Assembly (NCBI GenBank): GCA_017610385.1
Contig: JAFCCC010000001.1
Span: 62,001 to 126,000 of the forward strand
Length of the DNA: 64,000 bases
Direction of reading: 5' to 3'
From: Candidatus Nanohalarchaeota archaeon
GTDB lineage: Archaea > Nanohalarchaeota > Nanosalinia > Nanosalinales > JAFCCC01
In this document: positions 1 to 8,789 of the stretch, piece after piece
How positions within the stretch are numbered: the first letter of the stretch is position 1
How the letters are laid out: each line of letters starts with the position of its first letter
Translations under genes and position numbers: made by a program
The notes under the pieces: model-generated
Told to the model about the DNA's origin: nothing
The model's database searches: none
The model's input: only the letters and a program-made list of their open reading frames with translations

Positions 1-42
1 ATAATAGCTAACTTGAAATAAAGAGATTCATAAATATATGGT

Positions 43-774
43 ATGCAAAAGAAAGGGCAAAGTGTGGGGATTGATTTTAGTGTGGGCCTCTTTGTAATGT
101 TACTAATTATTGGAATTTCAATAAATTATATCTCAAACTCAGTTTCTACAAAAAGTTCTTTTTCCGAACCAATTAAAAATGCAGCGTATTCTACAATAAA
201 TAAATTAACGCGGAACTTACAATGGATTGTTTATCAAATGCCAATTTTAGTAGAAACAAATCACAGTTTAACAAATCAAAAATTAGGATTTTATTTTAAT
301 TTTTCTAAAGTTGATGTTAATTCAGTTATATTGCTTCAAAATGGAGAAATGATTCCTTACTTACGAATAGACAATTCAGTATTATTTGAAGCGAATTTAA
401 GTTCTGGAAAAAATCTAATTCAACTTACCTACACGAAAGACACAAATTTGGATTATATTAGTCCTATTTCATCTTTTAATAGCTCACAGCCAGAAAGCTT
501 CTTTACATATCCTCTTAAAATTCTTTCAGAAACAGAAATAGTTGGACTATCTGAAGAGAAAATACAAGAGTATTTTCTAAAAACAAATGATCAGATCGGC
601 GAGATTTTAAATCTTGGATCTTTTGAATTTAATATAACAATTCCAGGAGAAATAAGTGTGGGGGGAGTTTTGCCTGAATCCCAAGAAACTTATGTGCTTT
701 CTACACCAAGGCACATTCTATATCGATTTGGAAATCAAAGCACAAAAAGAATGGAGGTAGCAATATGGGCTTAG
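43..774 (+). CDS. prepilin-like secreted/anchored protein
   Basis: N-terminus MQKKG|QSVGIDFSVGLFVMLLIIGISINYI: short basic K-K-G followed by a hydrophobic helix (class III signal-like); first of four tightly packed genes. Confidence 0.6.
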   Translation: MQKKGQSVGIDFSVGLFVMLLIIGISINYISNSVSTKSSFSEPIKNAAYSTINKLTRNLQWIVYQMPILVETNHSLTNQKLGFYFNFSKVDVNSVILLQNGEMIPYLRIDNSVLFEANLSSGKNLIQLTYTKDTNLDYISPISSFNSSQPESFFTYPLKILSETEIVGLSEEKIQEYFLKTNDQIGEILNLGSFEFNITIPGEISVGGVLPESQETYVLSTPRHILYRFGNQSTKRMEVAIWA

Positions 775-1406
775 AGTCTAAGGGATTTATTAAGTCTTTA
801 GAAGCAGTTATGTCCGCTTCATTAATTTTAATTTTCGTTATTGGAATTTTTCCAACCATGCAGTCACATTCTGAAATCAAAAACAATGTTTTTAATCTTT
901 TATCTTTCGTAAAAAATGCAGACGATCCAGAATTTAGAATTGCGATAATAAATAAGGATAATAATAGTATTTCAGAAAAATTAAAACAAGAATTCCCAAC
1001 AAAACAGATTAACGTGGGTTTTTTAGATTTGCGTTCTACAAAAGAAACACTTACAAAGGCCAATACCCTTGTGTTTTCACTCGAAAAAGCTAAGTCCACC
1101 AAAGAAATTCTTTATATTTTTCTAGTCAATCTTGAAAATATAACCATTAAATTAAATAATGAGGAAATTTATTCTAAAAATCAATTAGAAGATAAGTTAA
1201 GCTTAGAATTTGATTTAACGAATAAAACAAATGAGGGCAATAACCAATTAGATTTATTAGGTACGTTTGAAAAATTAGATTATATTTTGGATTTTTATTA
1301 TTATGAAATTAATGCCCCAGATAAAGATACAGTTGAAAGCATCAGTTACTTTATATCTGGAAACCAAACAATATTACAACCGAGCACATTGGTGCTAATG
1401 AGGTAA
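765..1406 (+). CDS. prepilin-like protein
   Basis: MGLESKG|FIKSLEAVMSASLILIFVIGIF; overlaps the upstream gene's stop by 10 nt. Confidence 0.55.
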   Translation: MGLESKGFIKSLEAVMSASLILIFVIGIFPTMQSHSEIKNNVFNLLSFVKNADDPEFRIAIINKDNNSISEKLKQEFPTKQINVGFLDLRSTKETLTKANTLVFSLEKAKSTKEILYIFLVNLENITIKLNNEEIYSKNQLEDKLSLEFDLTNKTNEGNNQLDLLGTFEKLDYILDFYYYEINAPDKDTVESISYFISGNQTILQPSTLVLMR

Positions 1407-1407
1407 A

Positions 1408-1905
1408 ATGAAAAAAGGAATTTCTCCATTAATATCCTTTGTACTTTATACGGCAATAGCTATAATGGCTATTTCAATGATAATTAGCGTTGGTTTTCCA
1501 TATTTAGAAAAAATTAGAGATTCTGTTGCAATTAAACAAGCCCAGGATTTTTTAGGTGTATTTGATTCTGTTGTTTCAGAAGTGGCGTTTTCTGGGCAAA
1601 ATTCAAAGGTTCCAATAACCTTAAGATTTGAAAGAGGTAAATATATTTTCTCAGACGATCAAAATGAATTGAGATTTAAAATAGAAACTGACTCAAATAT
1701 AGTTTCGCCAGGTGCCTCTGCGAGACTTGGTCCATTGAGTTTGGAAGCAGACGAAAATGCAACATATGTAATTTTAAAATATAATACAACAGAACTCATT
1801 TTAGCAGGATATAATAAAACACTATTTTCAGGAACACATAAACTTATTGTTCGGAACCTGGGCGTAGAAAATAATCAACTTATTATTGAGGTAAACTCCC
1901 AATGA
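1408..1905 (+). CDS. archaeal type IV pilin-like protein
   Basis: MKKG|ISPLISFVLYTAIAIMAISMIISVG resembles archaeal pilin N-termini (KGISPLI...). Confidence 0.65.
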   Translation: MKKGISPLISFVLYTAIAIMAISMIISVGFPYLEKIRDSVAIKQAQDFLGVFDSVVSEVAFSGQNSKVPITLRFERGKYIFSDDQNELRFKIETDSNIVSPGASARLGPLSLEADENATYVILKYNTTELILAGYNKTLFSGTHKLIVRNLGVENNQLIIEVNSQ

Positions 1906-2468
1906 GAAAGGGACAATATTTTTTAATTAGTACAATAATGTTCATTGGCATTTTAACAGCGTTAACGTTCTCGCGCGGTCACTATGTTGTATCTAATTTG
2001 GAATTAGTTCCAGAAATTTTAAAGAATTCTATTGGAGAATTTTCTACAGCATTAAACTCTATATTATACGATAAATACAGTTCAGAAAATTTAGAACAGT
2101 CTTTGAGATCTTATACAAATTTTCAGAGGTTTTATTTTAAGAAACATGGTTTAAATCACAAAACATATTTTTTGGTAGGCGTACCAGACGGCAATAAAGT
2201 AAATGTTACGTTTGGAAACTTCTATGGCAATTTAGAAAATTTAGAAATTTCTATAAATTCAGAGAAGAAATATTTGTGGGTTAATGATACAGAAATAAGA
2301 ACTGTGGTATTTGATAACGTCCCAGAATTTTTTAGTGTCAATCTAATGCTTTCAGAGGATGGAACTCCCGTAAATTACACCATAAACACAGAAAAGAGAA
2401 CGTTTTATATTGTGAAACTTGTAGCGGACTTTAAAGAAAATCATTTTGAAGAAGTAAGAAATAGTTAA
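1902..2468 (+). CDS. prepilin-like protein
   Basis: MRKG|QYFLISTIMFIGILTALTF; ATGA overlap with the upstream gene. Confidence 0.55.
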   Translation: MRKGQYFLISTIMFIGILTALTFSRGHYVVSNLELVPEILKNSIGEFSTALNSILYDKYSSENLEQSLRSYTNFQRFYFKKHGLNHKTYFLVGVPDGNKVNVTFGNFYGNLENLEISINSEKKYLWVNDTEIRTVVFDNVPEFFSVNLMLSEDGTPVNYTINTEKRTFYIVKLVADFKENHFEEVRNS

Positions 2469-3289
2469 AGTAAACCACGAATTGCCAGTTTCTTCCTTAA
2501 AAAATACCCATAAAGCAACCCAACGAGTAATCCTGCTAAATGTGCTGTATTTGCAATTGGTGCACCAGCAAGTCTTAAAACGAGATCCAAGACAATAAAA
2601 ATAATCAAGGCGCGACTTAATTTTACGGGAATTGGAATAAACATTATAAAAACCCGAATTTCTGGTGCTAAAAATACTAATGCTCCCAATATTCCATAAA
2701 TTGCTCCAGAAGCTCCAACTGCGATTGCTGGAAGAGTGTATAGTGCAAATATGCTATACCCCACACTTGCAATTATTCCTGCAACAAAGTAGAGTATTAA
2801 AAACCTTAATTTGCCAATTTTTTTCTCTAAATAACGACCAAACATAAATAATACAAACATATTCAAGAAAAGGTGCCAAAGACCAGCATGTAAAAACATG
2901 CTAGTAACCAACCGCCAAGGCTGAGCCAATATTTTGGCTGGATCTAATGCAAACAAATTGAAAAAGCTTATATTGGATAACCCGATTAATGAAATAAGAA
3001 TAGTAACACCCACCAAAAAATTAGTAATTTTTTTTGGCAAATAATTTTGAAGGCTGAATTTTTGTTTTTTAGACGCTTCGTGGGCATAATGCCGAAAGGG
3101 TTCGTAGATCACATTTACTTCCTTTTTAGCTCGTTGTTTATGTTCTATTAGACCAGAACATTCGTGATTCTCAGGAAGTCTGTGTTCTGCACAAAAATAT
3201 TTTCCACAAAACTTACATTTAAATGGCATAGAAATTTTTTTCTTGCAATAATAACATTCCGACATAGTAAAATCTTCTCTCTCAAACAT
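2465..3289 (-). CDS. rhomboid family intramembrane serine protease with N-terminal AN1-type zinc finger
   Basis: CYYCKKKISMPFKCKFCGKYFCAEHRLPENHEC AN1 pattern; GASGAIYG catalytic Ser motif and HLAGLLVGL His motif; six or more TM segments. Start may be the internal MSECYYC. Confidence 0.88.
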   Translation of the reverse strand: MFEREDFTMSECYYCKKKISMPFKCKFCGKYFCAEHRLPENHECSGLIEHKQRAKKEVNVIYEPFRHYAHEASKKQKFSLQNYLPKKITNFLVGVTILISLIGLSNISFFNLFALDPAKILAQPWRLVTSMFLHAGLWHLFLNMFVLFMFGRYLEKKIGKLRFLILYFVAGIIASVGYSIFALYTLPAIAVGASGAIYGILGALVFLAPEIRVFIMFIPIPVKLSRALIIFIVLDLVLRLAGAPIANTAHLAGLLVGLLYGYFLRKKLAIRGLL

Positions 3290-3301
3290 ATATTCTTATT
3301 T

Positions 3302-4795
3302 TTAATGTTTATTTATCTGAGAAAATTTAAGTGCTCCAGAAATAAGCTCATTTACTGTTTTCTCTATATCTGAAATTTTAATTCTGATTTGTTTCATAGA
3401 ATCTTTATCTCTTAGAGTTACTGTTTGATCCTCTTTTGTTTGGTAATCAATAGTAATTACAAAGGGGATTCCTTTTTCGTCGACACGCCTATATCGTCTA
3501 CCGATAGACGCAACTTCGTCATAATAAACTTCTAATTTTGCTTTTTTCAGAGTTTGGTAAATTTTATTAGCTAATTCTGCAATTCCATCTTTTTTAACCA
3601 GGGGGAATACCGCCAATTTGATTGGAGTCAATTGTTTCGGTAATTTTAGAACTGCTCGAGATTCTCCATTAACTGTTTCTACCTTGTAAAAAATATCTAA
3701 TAAACAATAAATTGGTCTATCAACGCCAAATGCTATTTCTAAAATTTGCGGATGAACATTATTCCCATTTTCATCTAAAATCACTAAATTTTCATTTGAA
3801 TATTTTGAGTGTCGCTTTAGATCATAATCTCCTCGATCATGTACACCACAGCACTCAATCCAACCTAAAGAGGTTTTTACTTCAAAATCCCACGCATCAA
3901 CTGCATAGTGCGCTCTTTCATCATCTTTATGTTGTCTTATTCTTAATTTATCCTGAGGAAAACCCAAACGCTCAAACAATTTATATGTTAAAAATAAGTA
4001 ATAGACATAAGCCGGCTTTTCAGTATATTTTGAAACTTCTTGGTAGTTCATTAATTTTTCTTTTTGGGCCTTTTCCTGGAATTCTGCTGGCCAAAAAACA
4101 CCTTTAACAGACTTAAACTCCTTCAATTTACTTTTAAACCGTTCCGAATATTCTAATTCTTTTGTTATGAAAATCTGACCTTCCGCCTGTGTAAATTCTC
4201 TCCCTCGAAGTACATTTTGCCGTGGAGAGATTTCATTTCTATAAGCGCGACCAATCTGAAAAACCTTAATTGGGAGTTTTTTTCTGAAGAAATCATAATA
4301 TCTTTTAAAAGGCAAATAGGTCATTGTAGCTGTTTCAGGACGATTAAATGCCTCTCTTCCACCCACCTCTGTTTTAATCATTAAATTAAAGGATTCAACT
4401 TTAGATCCGAGAGCCCCGTTGCAATTAGGACACTTAACTTTATTTTCCTTTATTCTCTTCAGAAGCTCTTTTACTGAGATTCCTTTTTCTTCTGCTAATT
4501 TATCAATTCTAAAAGACCTTTTACATTTTTTACAAATTACTACTTTATCAACAAAACCCAATAAATGACCAGAACCCTCCCAAACTTCTTTTGGTGCAAT
4601 AAAAGGCGATTCTATTTCGAAGAAATCTTGAACTTTGAATTCATTTCGAATTGTGTTTTCTACATTTCGTTTTAATAAGGTGCCCAGTGGTCCATAAGTA
4701 TAAAAACCAGCTAATCCTCCATAAATTTCAGGCTCGGGCCCCCAAATAAATCCGTTTTTAATTAAAAAAGATTCAAAATCATTTGTTCTTGCCAT
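3302..4795 (-). CDS. glyS: glycyl-tRNA synthetase (archaeal/eukaryotic alpha2 type)
   Basis: class II motifs, WGPEPEIYGGLAGFYTYGPLG, GRAYRNEISPRQ, CxxC zinc motifs, C-terminal anticodon-binding domain. Confidence 0.95.
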   Translation of the reverse strand: MARTNDFESFLIKNGFIWGPEPEIYGGLAGFYTYGPLGTLLKRNVENTIRNEFKVQDFFEIESPFIAPKEVWEGSGHLLGFVDKVVICKKCKRSFRIDKLAEEKGISVKELLKRIKENKVKCPNCNGALGSKVESFNLMIKTEVGGREAFNRPETATMTYLPFKRYYDFFRKKLPIKVFQIGRAYRNEISPRQNVLRGREFTQAEGQIFITKELEYSERFKSKLKEFKSVKGVFWPAEFQEKAQKEKLMNYQEVSKYTEKPAYVYYLFLTYKLFERLGFPQDKLRIRQHKDDERAHYAVDAWDFEVKTSLGWIECCGVHDRGDYDLKRHSKYSNENLVILDENGNNVHPQILEIAFGVDRPIYCLLDIFYKVETVNGESRAVLKLPKQLTPIKLAVFPLVKKDGIAELANKIYQTLKKAKLEVYYDEVASIGRRYRRVDEKGIPFVITIDYQTKEDQTVTLRDKDSMKQIRIKISDIEKTVNELISGALKFSQINKH

Positions 4796-4959
4796 TTTCT
4801 TCTCTTAAAAATAAAGTCTTTTATAGTTATAAAATTATACTCAATTTATGAGAGCAATAGATTATCGGTGGCTCTGAAAACCGAAACGATTTCTTTAGTT
4901 GTATCTCTAATTTATTGTGGCGTAGTTATATTTAATTTATAAGCTCGGCATCAGCTTTG

Positions 4960-5111
4960 TAACTCAATCAGCGTAAGCTCTACGGTTCATTTCAAATTTT
5001 GAACCGTAAGATATTTAAATAAGATAGAATAAGAAATATTATGTTTAAAATGAAACTAAGTGAGTATCTTTGGCTTTGAATTCTTAAATGCACTTAGTTT
5101 AAACATTTTTT
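4960..5111 (+). ncRNA. candidate structured RNA/leader upstream of tRNA-Trp
   Basis: hairpin TACGGTTCA...TGAACCGTA (about 4981-5008); hairpin ATGTTTAA(AATGAA)ACTAAGTG...CACTTAGTTTAAACAT (5041-5106) followed by a T-run (5105-5111); no ORF in the region. Confidence 0.3.
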
Positions 5112-5126
5112 CTAAAGAAAATTTAA

Positions 5127-5376
5127 GGGGTTGTAGTTTAATCCGGCAGAATATTCGGCTCCAGATAACAGCTAGCTTAGTTAACATGCTCAACGAGTTG
5201 CGGGCAACTCACTTCACTTCGACGTTTAATTTTGCTTGAATTGGGAATGCATTAATTTCCGATTTAGGAAACTTAACAAGTTTCCGTGAGCTTTTATTTG
5301 AAAAGCTCATCCGAGCGCTCGGACTTTCTGGTTTTGGAGAAACCGAAGGATCTGGGTTCAAATCCCAGCGACCCCA
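5127..5376 (+). tRNA. tRNA-Trp(CCA) with a ~177-nt intron after position 37
   Basis: acceptor GGGGTTG/CGACCCC + discriminator A; D arm GTTT...GAAT; anticodon stem TTCGG (5154-5158)/CCGAA (5343-5347); loop CTCCAGA with CCA at 5161-5163; T arm CTGGG TTCAAAT CCCAG; intron about 5165-5341; intron TGGAG (5335-5339) pairs with exon CTCCA (5159-5163), as expected for a BHB. Confidence 0.9.
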
Positions 5377-5418
5377 TCAAAACAAATTATTAAATGTCAG
5401 AGGAGGTAATTAATTAAA

Positions 5419-6534
5419 ATGACAAAAATGATCGTCACGCCATGGACTGTTGAAGGAGACATAAACTATGAACGGTTGATTAAAGAGTTTGGAATTCAAC
5501 CACTTAGAAAATTACCAGATGTTTTTGAAAAAAATGTTTTGTATAGAAGACGTGTCGTTTTTGCACACAGAGATTTTGACAAAATTATAAGGGCGATTGA
5601 TCAAAAGAAAAAGGTCGTAATGATGACTGGTCTAATGCCTTCTGGAAAATTTCATTTGGGACATATGTTGCTTGCACAGCAATTTGTTTTTTATCAGAAA
5701 CTAGGAGTTAAATTGTATATTGCAGTGGCAGATCTTGAGGCATATAATGCCCGCCAAAAAACAACAGAAGAATTAAGGGAGATTGCAATTGATCAGTATT
5801 TATTAAATTATATTGCATTGGGATTAAAACCAGAAAATGTCGATTTTTATTTTCAAAGTGAAAGAAGTAAGGACGCAAAAAAATCAAATGCATTTTATTC
5901 TTTAGCAGGCAAATTTGCGCGTTATGCTACGTTTAATGAATTTAAAGGAGTTTATGGAGAAATTACGCCAGGAAAGATGTCTTCATCTCTTTTACAAGCA
6001 GCAGATATGTATCATCCACAATTAAAAGAGTTTGAGGGTCCAAATACTTTCACTTTTATTCCTGTTGGAATCGATCAAGACCCACACATAAGATTAGCGA
6101 GAGGAATGGCAAATAGAATGAAAGATTACACTTTTACTTCAATTGCTTCAACATATCATACTTTTCTTCCTGCACTAAATGGGAAAGGAAAAATGTCCAG
6201 TTCAAAGGAATCCTCTTTTATTGCGATGACAGATGATGAAAAAACTGTTGAAAACAAAATCAAAAAATACGCATTTTCTGGAGGCAGAACCACTGTGAAA
6301 GAACACAGAGAAAAAGGCGGTAATCCAGATAAAGATGTTTCCTTTCAATATTTGAAAATGTTCTTTGAACCAAATGATAAAAAATTAGAAAATATTTATA
6401 ACTCGTATAGCTCCGGAGAAATGTTGAGTGGAGAATTAAAACAGATCCTAATTGAAAAAATAAATGCGTTTTTGAAGGCGCACCAAAAAAACAGAGAAAA
6501 AAGCAAAAAGCTACTTGATAAGTTTATTTATTAG
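5419..6534 (+). CDS. trpS: tryptophanyl-tRNA synthetase
   Basis: TGLMPSGKFHLGHM (HIGH-like), KMSSSKESSFI (KMSKS-like), archaeal/eukaryotic-type N-terminus. Confidence 0.95.
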   Translation: MTKMIVTPWTVEGDINYERLIKEFGIQPLRKLPDVFEKNVLYRRRVVFAHRDFDKIIRAIDQKKKVVMMTGLMPSGKFHLGHMLLAQQFVFYQKLGVKLYIAVADLEAYNARQKTTEELREIAIDQYLLNYIALGLKPENVDFYFQSERSKDAKKSNAFYSLAGKFARYATFNEFKGVYGEITPGKMSSSLLQAADMYHPQLKEFEGPNTFTFIPVGIDQDPHIRLARGMANRMKDYTFTSIASTYHTFLPALNGKGKMSSSKESSFIAMTDDEKTVENKIKKYAFSGGRTTVKEHREKGGNPDKDVSFQYLKMFFEPNDKKLENIYNSYSSGEMLSGELKQILIEKINAFLKAHQKNREKSKKLLDKFIY

Positions 6535-7121
6535 TTCTTTTTAATACTTCTTTTTTTCCACTTGATCCAAATTATATAGAATAAAACCAATAGAATAGAC
6601 ACAACAAAGGTAGTTAGACCCCAGTAAATCTTTAAAAATTCTACAATTTGCTGACCAAACAACATAATGATAAATGCTTCTGTGAAAAAACGTGCACCGC
6701 GAGAAATAAAGGAAACTAAAATAAATCTTTTCAAATTATGATTAAAGACACCCGAAGTAATAGTAAAAACTTTGTAAGGAATCGGAGAAAATCCAGAAAT
6801 TCCTAATGCCCAGTCACCATATTTTTTATAATACAAGTCAATCTTGTTTGCTCTATCTTTTGAAATGATTTTTCTTAACAACGGTCTGCCACCTTTTTTA
6901 CCTATAAAATAGCCAAATAAAGCTCCAGAAGTAGATCCTAAAGTGCAAACTAAAGCGTAAAGCCACCATAAATTTGGGGCTAATAAGGTTAAAGGAATTA
7001 AAAAGACATCTGGTGGTATCGGAAAAAAAGATGCCTCAATAAACGCTAAAATGAACAATCCAAAAATCCCCATATTTTCTAGAGCAGTTTGGACAGCAAT
7101 AAAAAAAGAAGTGATGGTCAT
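6531..7121 (-). CDS. DedA/VTT-domain membrane protein
   Basis: FIEASFFPIPPDVFLIPL..., GxxxGxxxGYFIGKKGG, several TM helices. Confidence 0.8.
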   Translation of the reverse strand: MTITSFFIAVQTALENMGIFGLFILAFIEASFFPIPPDVFLIPLTLLAPNLWWLYALVCTLGSTSGALFGYFIGKKGGRPLLRKIISKDRANKIDLYYKKYGDWALGISGFSPIPYKVFTITSGVFNHNLKRFILVSFISRGARFFTEAFIIMLFGQQIVEFLKIYWGLTTFVVSILLVLFYIIWIKWKKRSIKKN

Positions 7122-7277
7122 TTTTCTAAAGTAGTTTTATATATTTTTAATCCTTTGTTCTTTTTAGAAAGTGGGTATCATTTCAATTTATAAAATAATT
7201 TGTATCATGAAATGCTTTCTGCTTAGTTTCAATTATTTATTCTACAAATTCTATTTTATTAACAGAAGAAAATAATT

Positions 7278-8789
7278 TTGGTGATTTATATGAGTGAAGC
7301 CCCACTAAAAGCAATTGAAGTTTTAGAGCATTTAGAGAAATTGGGGGGAATCGCTTTTGTAAAACAAATAGAAGAAAAGGGCCTAGCGCACTCTGCAATT
7401 ATGCGTTCTATTTTATTTTTAGAGGAAAATAACCACATTAAAAAATACGAAAGCAAAAAGGATTTATTTATTTTGACAAAAAGGGGTAAAGAGGCCGTAA
7501 AAGACGGATTACCAGAAAGAAATTTAATTCGGGGCTTTAATGGAAAAAATAAAATGTCTTTCTCAGAACTGAAAATAAAAAATGTTGGTGTGGCCTTGGC
7601 CCAAGCTAAAAAATTAAATTTGATTTCTATTGGTTCTAATAAGACTTTTGAATTAACAAAGAGTGGGAAAAATTTAATCAATAATAAATCTGCAGAGGAG
7701 ATCGCATTAAAAAACATTGAAAATGGGAAAATAAGGAAAGATGTGTTGAAAAACCTTTTAGAAAGGGGGCTTATTGAAAATAAAGTTCAAAAAACAATTA
7801 AAATTTCTATTTTACCTGCTGGAAAAGAATTATTAAAAAAAGGAATAATTAAAACCATAACCTCGTTGGATTCAAAATTAATACGATCCAGAGACTGGAA
7901 AAAAGTGAAATTTAGAGCATATAATGTCAAAGATCCAGTTAAAATACCCATAATCGGAAAGAAACATGTTATTTCAGATGCTATAGAATATGTACGAAAC
8001 ATTTGGTTGGAAATGGGATTTAAAGAAATGACCGGCCCAATGTTAGATACAAACTTCTGGGTTTTCGACGCACTTTATCAACCTCAAGATCACCCTGCAC
8101 GAGATATGCAAGATACACTTTTTATGAAAATTCCAAGCAAAGGGAGACTTCCTTCAAAAGAATTAGTTAATGCTGTAAAAAACGCACATGAAACCGGTGG
8201 CGATACTCAATCTACTGGATGGGGATATAAATGGAATTTAGAATTTGCTAAGAAATGTATTTTAAGAACTCATACCACATCTCTCTCAGCAAGAACTCTT
8301 GCGCAATTAAGAAAAGATGTAAAAGAAAATAATCTTCCTGCAAAATATTTTTCAGTTGGACGAACTTTTAGAAATGAAACTCTAGATTGGAAGCATTTAA
8401 TAGAGTTCCATCAAACAGATGGAATTGTTGTGGGTGAATCTGTAAACTTCAGGCAATTTTTATTCTATCTAAGAAGATACTTCCAAAAATTAGGCTTTCA
8501 GAAAGTAAGATTTAGGCCAGCTTATTTTCCTTATACAGAAATGTCTACAGAGATAGAGGTATTTCATCCCGTCCATAAAAAATGGTTAGAATTGGGTGGC
8601 GCAGGTATGTTTAGACCAGAAGTAGTTAAGCCATTATTAGGAAAAGATATTCCTGTTTTAGCTTGGGGTCCTGGTTTCGAAAGAATTTTGATGGTACAAT
8701 ATGAACTAAATGATATTCGAAAATTGTATAATAATGATTTAAAAGAATCACGAGAAAGGGTTTTGTGGGGTGCAAAATGCCTACGATAA
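7278..8789 (+). CDS. pheS: phenylalanyl-tRNA synthetase alpha subunit
   Basis: N-terminal winged helices, DTFWxFDALYQPQDHPARDMQDTLF-type motif, GRTFRNETLDWKHLIEFHQTDG, class II motif 3; start may be the internal ATG (MSEAPLK). Confidence 0.95.
   Translation: MVIYMSEAPLKAIEVLEHLEKLGGIAFVKQIEEKGLAHSAIMRSILFLEENNHIKKYESKKDLFILTKRGKEAVKDGLPERNLIRGFNGKNKMSFSELKIKNVGVALAQAKKLNLISIGSNKTFELTKSGKNLINNKSAEEIALKNIENGKIRKDVLKNLLERGLIENKVQKTIKISILPAGKELLKKGIIKTITSLDSKLIRSRDWKKVKFRAYNVKDPVKIPIIGKKHVISDAIEYVRNIWLEMGFKEMTGPMLDTNFWVFDALYQPQDHPARDMQDTLFMKIPSKGRLPSKELVNAVKNAHETGGDTQSTGWGYKWNLEFAKKCILRTHTTSLSARTLAQLRKDVKENNLPAKYFSVGRTFRNETLDWKHLIEFHQTDGIVVGESVNFRQFLFYLRRYFQKLGFQKVRFRPAYFPYTEMSTEIEVFHPVHKKWLELGGAGMFRPEVVKPLLGKDIPVLAWGPGFERILMVQYELNDIRKLYNNDLKESRERVLWGAKCLR

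Noticed and set aside
701-1102. Antisense ORF opposite the prepilin-like gene (and similar antisense ORFs at 3712, 10637, 16076, 18987, 50335, 57107)
   Set aside because: Lie wholly opposite well-supported genes and have low-complexity, non-domain-like translations
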